A DNA stretch of 64,000 nucleotides, taken from positions 4,278,001 to 4,342,000 of the forward strand of contig NZ_CP192738.1 of the NCBI RefSeq assembly GCF_050749805.1. Reading direction: 5' to 3'. How positions within the stretch are numbered: the first letter of the stretch is position 1; every line of letters begins with the position of its first letter. The notes below the pieces were generated by a model, which saw only the letters and a program-made list of their open reading frames with translations, searched no databases and had not been told where the DNA came from. Below are positions 9,139-16,439 of the stretch, piece after piece. Source of the stretch: Hahella sp018986435. Its GTDB lineage: Bacteria > Pseudomonadota > Gammaproteobacteria > Pseudomonadales > Oleiphilaceae. A program made the translations under genes and the position numbers.

Positions 9139-10123
9139 GATCAGGATACTTCGCCAGCGCAGTCAGACATTTATTGCGGTGCTCAAGACCCGAGCCAGGC
9201 CCGCACGCCCAACCGGGCATACGTAGTCCGTAAGGCGTCCCTTTTTGCTCCAGTTCCAAGATCTGGGCGCAAAGAGTAGACAGACGCAGCTCCGTCTCCA
9301 TCCCCTGGTAGGCGTCAAAATCAATCCAGTCCGGGTCCAACTCCGGCTGACTGAATTCCTTACTGTATAACTCCCCCTGCTGCGCATACTTCTTCCAGGC
9401 GATACGGGTTAAAGGCTCGCCGGGAACATAAGTGCGCAGGCCTGCGAAGTCCTCTTGCCCCACGATGTGCGAATCGCCTTTGCCTTCGCCCTCAGCCAGG
9501 GAGGCGCTCCACTTGTACTGGGGTTGCGTCGCCGGCCTGGGATAGACCAGCGCCTTGGCGTTCAGGTCCTGCCAGGACCAGGCGCGAATCAGCCCCATCG
9601 GATAGGTGGATGTAATCAGCATACGCCCAGGCGTCAGCCAGCCTCGTTTGCGACAGCGATACTCAATCACCGCACGTCGCTGCCCATTCTGATCCAAGTC
9701 CAAAGTAACATAGCTGTCAGGCGTCCAACCGAGTTGCACCGCGACCGCGCCATGTTCCGACGCCGACACCAGAAACTCAAACCCGGCCAGTTCGTCAGCG
9801 AAGCAGGAAGCCGCGCGATGAAAGCGAATGACCAGTCCCGACATATTGCGGTAGGCGATGAGGATATTGACCACGAAAATAGAAATAAGAAAGAAGCCTA
9901 CGGCCAGAATCATGGAGTTCTGATAATTGATCCCGGTAAGAAGAATCAGTCCCGCCAACATCACAAAGCCGACGCCCCAACGCGTAGGCAACACAAAAAT
10001 AGCCCGATGCGACAATGTGGCTTCTTCTACCGGCGGCAGCCGCTTTTCCACCCACTTATCAATGCGGCGTCCGAGTTGACCGCCGATGCGCGCCCCTGAT
10101 TTTTGCCTGATGCCGGTTGTCAT
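9131..10123 (-). CDS. DUF58-domain membrane-anchored protein
   Basis: A 330-residue protein with two membrane helices near residues 50-95, followed by a DUF58 domain. The family signature is the segment GEPLTRIAWKKYAQQGELYSK and the following acidic DPDWIDFD. DUF58 proteins are usually encoded with a MoxR ATPase and a TgpA-like transglutaminase and are thought to help fold or assemble envelope complexes. Here it is the first gene of a two-gene unit and overlaps tgpA. The 267-base gap upstream separates it from the divergent gene at 10391. The function is inferred from context only. Confidence 0.85.
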   Translation of the reverse strand: MTTGIRQKSGARIGGQLGRRIDKWVEKRLPPVEEATLSHRAIFVLPTRWGVGFVMLAGLILLTGINYQNSMILAVGFFLISIFVVNILIAYRNMSGLVIRFHRAASCFADELAGFEFLVSASEHGAVAVQLGWTPDSYVTLDLDQNGQRRAVIEYRCRKRGWLTPGRMLITSTYPMGLIRAWSWQDLNAKALVYPRPATQPQYKWSASLAEGEGKGDSHIVGQEDFAGLRTYVPGEPLTRIAWKKYAQQGELYSKEFSQPELDPDWIDFDAYQGMETELRLSTLCAQILELEQKGTPYGLRMPGWACGPGSGLEHRNKCLTALAKYPDHV

Positions 10124-10390
10124 AAAACTACTACTTAACTTCTGTCCTTGTCTTTTGCAGGCCAGGGAAATACAGGCTTACAAAAATTAATCAAAATTCG
10201 CGCGATACAGTGGCTTTTGCGAATCAATCGGTTGAAAATGTAAGTATACGCAGTAAAACTGGATTCCACCTAAACGCTTGTGGCCGAACGCAATTATTTT
10301 TTCTCCACGCATGCTTTCGGCAGCGGGCCCATGAGAATCGGTTGTTGGAAAATTTACGTTTAACACGAAATTGTAAAACACGGCGCTGCT

Positions 10391-11011
10391 ATGAACTACT
10401 CAAGGATTTTGCTCGGATTGGCCGCCACCGGCCTTGTTCTGACCGCCCGCGCGGAAGTCAAATCAATGACCAGCGGCGAGTTGACCGACACCTATATTAA
10501 AGATTCCACCATCATCGTTACCCCTGCTCCCAAAAAGCCGGAGAAAAAGCGGGTCGTCACCTACACCATCGGACCCGGCGAGCCCGTGAAAACAGAAGCT
10601 GAAGAACAGTCAGAACTAAACACCGCGCTGACGGTGGATCAGCAACAGTTTAAAGACTCTTCAGAAGCCGCCGCCCAAGTGATAAGAGAGCTTGCGTTTA
10701 TTCCCTATACGCAACCAGAGCTGGCGGCGCTGAGCGAACGTCCGCTGCCTCATCCAGATCTGGTGATTCCAGACGGAGCCTTCACATTCCAGCAGGTTCT
10801 ATCGCCGTTGAATCCGGATATGGCGCAACTGCCCTACGGCGACCAGTTGAACCTGCAATCCAATGGCCAGCAGTTAACCATCACAATTGGAAACAATTTA
10901 CCCGGCGTCGATAACATCATCATCCCTGAACGAATCCAGGGCGGCATGATTGATTTAGTTCCACGGGACAGCGGTGGGTTTGATCTGACGCTGACAATGC
11001 CTCAGCAGTAA
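10391..11011 (+). CDS. Secreted protein of unknown function, first of a three-gene motif-sharing group
   Basis: 206 residues with a clear signal peptide (MNYSRILLGLAATGLVLTARA, cleavage before EVKS). Just after the cleavage site stands EVKSMTSGELTDTYIKDS, which aligns with the motif after the signal peptides of the two next genes (ELKPINDQQLSEVVGQ; ELKAVDDAVLADVSGQ), but with TYIKDS replacing the V-GQ ending. A Pro/Lys-rich segment follows, then a region rich in Leu, Asn, Gln and Gly likely to form beta structure. No catalytic motif is seen. The resemblance to FilA-type or DUF6160-type neighbours of other marine gammaproteobacteria is from memory and not checked. A strong terminator follows. 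Confidence 0.7.
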   Translation: MNYSRILLGLAATGLVLTARAEVKSMTSGELTDTYIKDSTIIVTPAPKKPEKKRVVTYTIGPGEPVKTEAEEQSELNTALTVDQQQFKDSSEAAAQVIRELAFIPYTQPELAALSERPLPHPDLVIPDGAFTFQQVLSPLNPDMAQLPYGDQLNLQSNGQQLTITIGNNLPGVDNIIIPERIQGGMIDLVPRDSGGFDLTLTMPQQ

Positions 11012-11027
11012 AAAAGAAGCACAGAAG

Positions 11028-11052
11028 GCTCGCTAATACAGCGAGCTTTTTT
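11028..11052 (+). terminator. Rho-independent terminator
   Basis: GCTCGC / GCGAGC stem with a TAATACA loop followed by six T residues, 17 bases after the stop of the secreted-protein gene at 10391. Confidence 0.9.
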
Positions 11053-11169
11053 GTTTGCGGAGTCATAAGAAACACCAGCCGGATGACAGATACTAACCGC
11101 TTCGGCTGATTATCAAAGCAGGCGCGCCAGACGCGGGCTTCCATCCCGGCCTAACGCCATCAGACATTT

Positions 11170-11733
11170 TCAGAACATCTTTATCGGCGTCAGCTTATAC
11201 GCATCCGCGCCGACATTAATAATATCCGTATTGATCGGGGCGTTGAGAATCACCAGCCCCTGCTTGGTAAGAAAAACCTGATCATCTATGTTCACAGAGG
11301 TATCGCTCTGCTGAATATCCAGCGGCATAAATCCTGTGCCAAACCCTACATTGGGCTGAAAGCTGAATATTGCGGCGCCACGGTCTTCAACGCCATCTCC
11401 GTTGGTGTCGATCTGGCCATAACGCAAAGGTAAAACGGCCGTAAACAGGTCAACGAGCGTCCCCGTGCGCGGGGTTCCAAAGGTCATCCCCTGCAGGGAG
11501 ACATTATCATCGTGAACCGCCCCGTCGCTGGACGTCTGACCAGGATAAATAACTTCCCGCACCCCATCGGGGTTGGTGTAGGCGATCGCCTCATAGGTGA
11601 CTTGACCGTTTATTTCGATAACGGGAGCCGCCTGCCCCACAACTTCGCTGAGCTGCTGATCGTTAATCGGTTTTAATTCGGCCATTACCGCCGTGGAGAA
11701 CATCGCTGCGCAAACAAACACAGTCTTTTTCAT
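11170..11733 (-). CDS. Secreted protein with post-signal ELK...GQ motif
   Basis: About 187 residues. The start at 11733 (MKKTVFVCAAMFSTAVMA) has a strong GGAGGGGAG ribosome-binding site 3-4 bases upstream; the frame stays open beyond it but without support. After the signal peptide comes ELKPINDQQLSEVVGQ, the motif shared with the next gene upstream. The rest is acidic and rich in Gly, Asp and Asn, with a DTNGDGVEDRG segment that looks like a dockerin- or EF-hand-like calcium loop. It is probably exported to the periplasm or surface. The function is unknown. The spacing and order suggest that it and the gene at 11975-12529 arose by duplication and divergence. Confidence 0.75.
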   Translation of the reverse strand: MKKTVFVCAAMFSTAVMAELKPINDQQLSEVVGQAAPVIEINGQVTYEAIAYTNPDGVREVIYPGQTSSDGAVHDDNVSLQGMTFGTPRTGTLVDLFTAVLPLRYGQIDTNGDGVEDRGAAIFSFQPNVGFGTGFMPLDIQQSDTSVNIDDQVFLTKQGLVILNAPINTDIINVGADAYKLTPIKMF

Positions 11734-11910
11734 ACTCCCCTCCACACTCCTTACATCTCTAGAGCTTTTGTTACTGCTGGCGCTTAAGAGCCTTTCGCTC
11801 AGCGCGAGGCAGACGTTACACCTACTCACTGAAGCCAGTGTATGTATCGTCTGTCTGAGAAAGGATGATTTTTACTGCAGAACAAATAGATGCTTAAGAG
11901 ATATTCACAA

Positions 11911-11938
11911 GAAAAGGCATCTCGAACGATGCCTTTTC
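11911..11938 (-). terminator. Strong symmetrical terminator
   Basis: A perfect 11-bp stem (GAAAAGGCATC / GATGCCTTTTC) with a 6-base loop. It lies 37 bases past the stop of the minus-strand gene at 11975. The built-in A and T runs allow it to act in both directions. Confidence 0.85.
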
Positions 11939-11974
11939 CATCATCAATCGACTGACCGTCAGGTCCGCCCGGTA

Positions 11975-12529
11975 TTAGTTACCGTGAACAACCAGCTCAA
12001 GGCCGTCCAGGTTCATACCGATGATTTCAACAGCGCCCATGCTGTTAACTTGACCCAGACCAGTCTGGTTCAGGTAAACACCCATGTCGCCTACGCGCAT
12101 GTTGATGTCGGAGTTGGCGAAGGTGATGCCGATACCGCCCAAGTTAGTGGTGCCCAGAGTGGCTGCGTCAGCCAGGGCATCGATAGTAACGTCAACACTA
12201 CCGTTGATTGAGATGTCTTTCGCGATGAAGCCGCCCAGTGCGCCAGTAGAAGCGCCCAGAGTAGCGTTAGAAGCGGAATCCCATGCTTCTACGTCAACTT
12301 CCCATTTGAACGCGTCGATGTGGATGCCAGCGTCAGTATCCCAGTCGCTGTCAGCGATTACAGCGATGTCTGAGTAAGTCAAAGAACCGAAGCCGGCTTC
12401 AATGACCAATCCGCTTTGACCGGAAACGTCCGCCAGAACAGCGTCGTCAACTGCTTTCAGTTCAGCTTGCGCAGCCAGAGGAGCCGCAGCGATAGCAGAT
12501 ACCAAAACTAATTTTTTCAGGCCTTTCAT
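11975..12529 (-). CDS. DUF6160-like secreted protein, probably highly expressed
   Basis: 184 residues: a signal peptide (MKGLKKLVLVSAIAAAPLAA, cleaved near AQA), then ELKAVDDAVLADVSGQSGL, then an acidic domain rich in Gly, Ala, Asp and Ile with repeating short beta-like segments (DISINGSVDVTIDAL, GGIGITFANSDINMRVG, GAVEIIGMNLDGLEL). It has almost no Cys and no catalytic motif, so a structural or surface protein is likely. Codon choice is unlike the neighbours, with many GCT, GTT, GGT and TCT codons as in highly expressed genes. GGAGAA precedes the ATG. A long A+T-rich upstream region with repeated heptamers suggests strong regulation. Confidence 0.8.
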   Translation of the reverse strand: MKGLKKLVLVSAIAAAPLAAQAELKAVDDAVLADVSGQSGLVIEAGFGSLTYSDIAVIADSDWDTDAGIHIDAFKWEVDVEAWDSASNATLGASTGALGGFIAKDISINGSVDVTIDALADAATLGTTNLGGIGITFANSDINMRVGDMGVYLNQTGLGQVNSMGAVEIIGMNLDGLELVVHGN

Positions 12530-13222
12530 TAAAATTCTCCTAATGTTTATTTTTTTAATTTCAGGAAACTCTCGTGAGCTTCAGATTACCGCTCAATAAT
12601 CAAACAAATTGTTTGACAACCGACCGAATAATTCTGAGCGATTGTTAATTTAGTTTACGCTTCATTGGTTTTCCGTGATTACTCTCACAGTTTCCATATT
12701 ATTAATATGCGTCTAGAATTCCATTTAAAAACAAACAATTAGCGACTAAGTACAACCGCCTGAGCATCGTGAAACGTTTCGTTTTTGTTTGATTTGTGTT
12801 TCACAATCACGAGGCCAGTGTAGGGTTGTGTAACCGGCGAATCCGTGAATGAAATCACAGAAACCAGGCCGTTTGTTAAGAAGTGTTAACGGGTAGACAC
12901 TATTTGGCCATCTGGCCTATATACGGTCCGACAAGGCCGCCAAAAAGCGCATCACAATAGATAAACATCCTTTTAAATTTCCTGCCAAGAGCCAGCCAAA
13001 CGGTTAATTGCGACCGAACTGGAGGTCCAAACGCCGCCGCCAGCGACTTAAAAACGTGAGCAACTTCAAATATGCGCTCGCTAACACTACAATTCCGCAG
13101 TCTTTTGAGACCTCTCAAGCCAATAGACGTAAGACAATAAGAAGTCCGGCCGCGAAACACCGCCGTCCGAGCGCCTGAAAAATGGAAGCCGGAAGGTTAA
13201 AATGTCGGATTAATAAGCCAAT
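12530..13222. other. A+T-rich intergenic region with repeated CAAACAA heptamers
   Basis: About 690 bases without a convincing gene. An open frame on the minus strand (12900-13160, 86 codons) has no ribosome-binding site and no recognisable content. The half nearest the DUF6160-like gene is A+T-rich and should hold its promoter. It contains four copies of CAAACAA/TTGTTTG, two forming a palindrome, and a perfect GAAACGTTTC palindrome at 12771-12780. Confidence 0.6.
12601..12615. promoter_or_regulatory. Palindrome CAAACAA-A-TTGTTTG, candidate operator
   Basis: Two perfect 7-base arms around one A, about 72 bases upstream of the ATG at 12529. Single copies of the same heptamer lie at 12732-12738 and 12785-12791. 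The shape resembles TetR-family operators, and the CAAAC/GTTTG half-sites recall PsrA sites, though the published PsrA spacing is 2-4 bases and here it is 5. The regulator is unknown. Confidence 0.4.
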
Positions 13223-13255
13223 GGCGCTTAGCGAGCGCCGAAAGAGGCGCTTTTT
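13223..13255 (+). promoter_or_regulatory. Attenuator-like hairpin set upstream of pabB
   Basis: Three 6-base segments follow one another: GGCGCT (13223-13228), AGCGCC (13234-13239) and GGCGCT (13246-13251), then a run of T residues. The middle segment can pair with the third, giving a terminator (6-bp stem, GAAAGA loop, T run), or with the first, which would prevent it. It lies 20 bases before the pabB start, and no plus-strand gene precedes it. A simple terminator of an upstream small RNA is the alternative. Confidence 0.55.
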
Positions 13256-13275
13256 AACCAGGCCAATATTTGTTG

Positions 13276-14607
13276 ATGTCAGTTTTCACCATTCCCTACG
13301 CAGACTATAACGCCGTCATTCACTTGCTATCTTCCCGTCCTGGCTTCTGTTGGCTGGACAGTCGAACTCAAGAGGGGCGCGCCTTTGAAATTATCGCCTG
13401 TGATCCGGAATGGATAGCCCGCAGCCAGGGCAACACCCACTTTCTCTCCCGTCCTGGCGAGACAGAGACGCCCATTTCCTATGCCAACCTGCTGGCGCTT
13501 GCTCAGCAACCCCGCGCGCCCCTTCCGACGCCCTGTTTCAAAGGCGGCCTGATCGGATTCATCAGTTATGAGTTTGGGCGCAACCAGTTGCTAGGCGACC
13601 ACAACTGGCGTCGAGAGTCCGTATTTCCATCCGCCTGCATTGGCGCCTATGACCATTACCTGATCGTAGAACACGACAAACAGATGATTACTGGCTTCGG
13701 AACGCCCGCTTTCCAGAGCCTGCTGCAACAAAACGCCCCCGCCACAGAAGCTTTCAACGTCACTCGGGCGATTGCTCCGGACTGGAGCTACGAGCAGTAC
13801 GCAACCGAGTTCGACAGAATCAAGGAGTACATTCTCGCTGGAGATTGCTATCAAATTAACCTGACGCAACGCTTTTCAGGCGCTTACGCAGGCGATCCTC
13901 TGGAGGCTTATATAAATGTAAGGCAGGCGGCCAAGGCTCCCTATTCCGCCTTTTTCCGCAGCGGTCATGGCGATCTGCTTTGCTTTTCGCCGGAGAAATT
14001 TCTGACGGTGAACGGTCGCGATGTCGTCACCAAGCCGATCAAAGGCACCCGCCCGCGCGGCGCCAGCGCCACCGACGATTTTCGCCACATTGAGGACCTT
14101 ACCTCCAGTCCCAAAGATCGAGCGGAAAACGTGATGATTGTGGACCTGCTGCGCAATGACCTGGGTAAGATTTCCAAAATCGGCAGCGTCAAAGTGGAAA
14201 AGCTCTGCGCGCTGGAGACCTACAGCAACGTCCATCATCTGGTCAGCACAGTGAATTCCACCTTGCGCGACGACGTCTCGCCTTTCGCAGCGCTGATATC
14301 CTGTTCACCGGGCGGGTCAATTACTGGCGCTCCCAAGAAGCGGGCGATGGAAATTATTGATGAGCTTGAGGGTCACGCCCGCAGCGCTTACTGCGGCAGC
14401 GTATTTTATCTGTCCAATGATGGCCGTATGGACAGCAATATCGCCATCCGCACCATGACCTGCAGACAGGGCGACATGCATGTATGGGGCGGAGGCGGCA
14501 TTGTCGCGGACTCCGACTGCCTTGCGGAATACAATGAGTCTGTCGTCAAAATCAGACACATCGTCGAAGCCCTCGGCGGAGAGCTTCCCGGCAAACGCGA
14601 AGATTAG
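13276..14607 (+). CDS. pabB: Aminodeoxychorismate synthase component I
   Basis: Makes 4-amino-4-deoxychorismate from chorismate, using ammonia from a glutaminase partner, on the route to p-aminobenzoate and folate. The 443-residue protein has the chorismate-binding fold. Conserved segments include ILAGDCYQINLTQRF, FSPEKFL, KPIKGTRPRG, ENVMIVDLLRNDLGK, FPGGSITG-type CSPGGSITGAPK, and YCGSVFYLSNDGRMDSNIAIRT. PIKGTRPRG, rather than the anthranilate-synthase equivalent, and the overall length favour PabB over TrpE. The ATG at 13276 is used; TTG codons at 13270 and 13273 are also possible. pabA is not adjacent. Its stop overlaps that of the convergent thrH by 4 bases. Confidence 0.9.
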   Translation: MSVFTIPYADYNAVIHLLSSRPGFCWLDSRTQEGRAFEIIACDPEWIARSQGNTHFLSRPGETETPISYANLLALAQQPRAPLPTPCFKGGLIGFISYEFGRNQLLGDHNWRRESVFPSACIGAYDHYLIVEHDKQMITGFGTPAFQSLLQQNAPATEAFNVTRAIAPDWSYEQYATEFDRIKEYILAGDCYQINLTQRFSGAYAGDPLEAYINVRQAAKAPYSAFFRSGHGDLLCFSPEKFLTVNGRDVVTKPIKGTRPRGASATDDFRHIEDLTSSPKDRAENVMIVDLLRNDLGKISKIGSVKVEKLCALETYSNVHHLVSTVNSTLRDDVSPFAALISCSPGGSITGAPKKRAMEIIDELEGHARSAYCGSVFYLSNDGRMDSNIAIRTMTCRQGDMHVWGGGGIVADSDCLAEYNESVVKIRHIVEALGGELPGKRED

Positions 14608-15218
14608 TCCGTCACCAGGCGACTGGCTTTGATAAATTCCGCTCGCAGTTCGCCATAGGTAAACACCGCGGGAAACTGCGGAAATTCAGTTATCACGTTG
14701 TCAGGTGCATTAAACAGAATCCCGGCATCCGCCTCCGCCAGCATCGTGGTGTCGTTGTAAGAGTCCCCCGCAGCGATAACACGGTAATTCAGGCCATGAA
14801 ACGCCTGCACCGACATCCGTTTTGGGTCTTTCTGGCGCAGCACGTAATTCGTCACTCTACCGCGCTCATCGACTTCCAGGCGATGACACAACAATGTCGG
14901 CCACCCCAGCTTCTCCATCAATGGCATTGCGAACTCGTAAAATGTATCGGACAAAATCATCACCTGAAACCGACGGCGCAGCCAGGCGACAAATTCCTGG
15001 GCTCCAGGAAGCGGTTCCAATGTGGCGATAACAGCCTGGATGTCCGGCAGCCCATAGCCATGTTCATTAAGGATTCTTAATCGCTGCCTCATCAACACAT
15101 CGTAGTCCGGGATATCCCGGGTCGTCGCACGTAAAGCGTCTATCCCAGTTTTTTCCGCGAAAGCGATCCATATCTCGGGTATCAACACCCCTTCCAAATC
15201 CAGACACGCTAGTTCCAC
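14604..15218 (-). CDS. thrH: ThrH: phosphoserine phosphatase / homoserine phosphotransferase
   Basis: A 204-residue HAD-superfamily enzyme. HAD motif I is CLDLEGVLIPE, with Glu in the phosphatase position as in Pseudomonas ThrH. Motif II is ILSDTF, and motif III/IV is the segment KDPKRM followed by IAAGDSYNDTTML. The sequence matches the ThrH family throughout. The P. aeruginosa enzyme dephosphorylates phosphoserine and can transfer the phosphate to homoserine, linking serine and threonine synthesis. The start is a GTG with AGGAG seven bases upstream. It stands alone and is convergent with pabB. Confidence 0.9.
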   Translation of the reverse strand: MELACLDLEGVLIPEIWIAFAEKTGIDALRATTRDIPDYDVLMRQRLRILNEHGYGLPDIQAVIATLEPLPGAQEFVAWLRRRFQVMILSDTFYEFAMPLMEKLGWPTLLCHRLEVDERGRVTNYVLRQKDPKRMSVQAFHGLNYRVIAAGDSYNDTTMLAEADAGILFNAPDNVITEFPQFPAVFTYGELRAEFIKASRLVTD

Positions 15219-15367
15219 GACTCACTCCTGTCATCTTTATTCGATTGAAAGTTACAGAAACAAACGTCTACGCCGCTCGTTTCAGGCGTGACGCAGCGCC
15301 CTACAGCAGCCCAGGCCAGTGCTGCTTTTCCTAAAAATCGCCTTAATCATAAGGGTTTAGCAGGGGG

Positions 15368-15395
15368 TTGCATATTCGATGAATAAAGCTAAAAT
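15368..15395 (+). promoter_or_regulatory. Sigma-70-type promoter for the small membrane peptide
   Basis: TTGCAT (15368-15373) and TAAAAT (15390-15395) are separated by 16 bases. Transcription would start near 15402 and leave a ~70-base leader before the ATG at 15471. Confidence 0.5.
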
Positions 15396-15470
15396 CGATT
15401 AAAGATGTAAACAAGATTTCACATAAGTTTACGAAAAAAATAACAAGATCAAACTATAGAGGAGAGTCCG

Positions 15471-15563
15471 ATGTACATCAGCGCAAAAAAGCTGGCTGGT
15501 CTGGTTGCGTTTAACGCGTTAGGGTTAACTCTGACGTTAGTTTTGGCGAATCAAATACTTTAA
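15471..15563 (+). CDS. 30-residue single-pass membrane peptide
   Basis: A very short gene that automated calling with a length cut-off would miss. It starts MYISAKKLAGLVAF and continues as an uninterrupted hydrophobic helix (about residues 9-26) ending ANQIL, so a single-pass inner-membrane peptide with a short basic N-terminus is expected. Support comes from a near-ideal GAGGAGAG ribosome-binding site 5-6 bases before the ATG, a plausible promoter upstream, and a strong hairpin 28 bases after the stop. I know no named family for it. It could regulate a membrane partner or act as a toxin-like peptide; neither is shown by the sequence. Confidence 0.65.
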   Translation: MYISAKKLAGLVAFNALGLTLTLVLANQIL

Positions 15564-15590
15564 ATCACCTCTAACTTGAATAATTAGTCA

Positions 15591-15614
15591 CGTCCCGGTT
15601 TGCAGTCCGGGACG
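15591..15614 (+). terminator. Hairpin downstream of the small membrane peptide
   Basis: CGTCCCGG / CCGGGACG form a perfect 8-bp stem with an 8-base loop. No T run follows, so it may stabilise the 3' end or act with Rho rather than terminate alone. Confidence 0.45.
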
Positions 15615-15666
15615 GCTGCCTGACGTCCCGAATCTATTGAGGACGCCCTCTCTTCTACTACCTATC

Positions 15667-16149
15667 TCATTCTCGCCACACGGCACTTAACTGAATTGCT
15701 TCGCCAGCGGGTATATCTTTGACCTGTTTGTGAACCTGGCCAGTTATAGAAAAGTGAACCTCTATATCAGCAAGTTCAAAGTTTTCCGCCACATAGTCGC
15801 CTCCCAGCACGGGCAGTTTTTTGAAGCTATACAACATCCCAGGTTTTAACACCAAGCCTTGTTCCTTGAGCTGCGCGACGATAGCCGCCAAAAAGCACTC
15901 ATTAACCAGATTCGTATCTCGCAGCTTATGACGAAAGTCCTCGTAGGAATCCGCCACTTTCTCATAGGTCCCATCGCCCGTGGATAACAAAAATACCTCT
16001 CCGTTACGTTCCTGGAGATAAGCGTCGCCTGTGGAAGAAATCAAAATGGGTTGCGCGGCGTCTCCCACCAACCAACGCCAGTCACTTATGAGACAGCTCT
16101 TATCAAGGCGCTCGATATTTACTGTCAGATCATTCCAGGTTATCGACAT
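15667..16149 (-). CDS. DUF1851 / Tdi1-like immunity-type protein
   Basis: 160 residues. The C-terminal half carries the DUF1851 signature: KKLPVLGGDYVAENFELADI followed by EVHFSITGQVHKQVKDIP. This domain occurs in Tdi1, the immunity protein to a type VI secretion DNase effector in Agrobacterium, and in many stand-alone proteins. AAAGGAAG precedes the ATG. No effector, VgrG, Hcp or other secretion gene is near, so this is either an orphan immunity gene or a housekeeping member of the family. It lies between the small membrane peptide gene and a region with two orphan terminators. Confidence 0.75.
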   Translation of the reverse strand: MSITWNDLTVNIERLDKSCLISDWRWLVGDAAQPILISSTGDAYLQERNGEVFLLSTGDGTYEKVADSYEDFRHKLRDTNLVNECFLAAIVAQLKEQGLVLKPGMLYSFKKLPVLGGDYVAENFELADIEVHFSITGQVHKQVKDIPAGEAIQLSAVWRE

Positions 16150-16238
16150 ATGACTTCCTTTATTATTGAGGGTTCAGTTACAAGTCTTTACAGTTAAACA
16201 TGCAGACATAGTTAATCCAAATGGACTATACTGATCTT

Positions 16239-16308
16239 ACGGTGGTGATAAACCCTTGCAGAAGCAGCCACCGACCGAATTAGGAGGCCCTGAACGCCTC
16301 CTTTTTTC
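16239..16308 (+). ncRNA. Candidate small RNA ending at an orphan terminator
   Basis: A TATACT box at 16227-16232 precedes a ~70-base stretch ending in a strong terminator (GGAGGC / GCCTCC, 16283-16301, then six T). No plus-strand gene lies upstream for 660 bases, and the neighbouring gene points away. No convincing -35 box was found. Confidence 0.35.
16283..16308 (+). terminator. Orphan rho-independent terminator 1
   Basis: 6-bp stem GGAGGC / GCCTCC with a 7-base loop and a TTTTTT tail. It has no plus-strand protein gene to terminate other than the distant 30-codon gene at 15471. Confidence 0.8.
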
Positions 16309-16439
16309 TTTTTAGCGCCCCTTCCCCTGATTGTCTTATCCCACAGCATCAAGCCTTAAACATCAGAAGTATTGGGGCGCAGTCCACCTCACCACATCCA
16401 AACGTAAAGTTGACTGTTTTCATGAGGCATTATTTTATT

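Noticed and set aside
12900..13160. Minus-strand open frame of 86 codons in the gap before pabB
   Set aside because: No ribosome-binding site, no recognisable domain, and it lies in a likely regulatory region.
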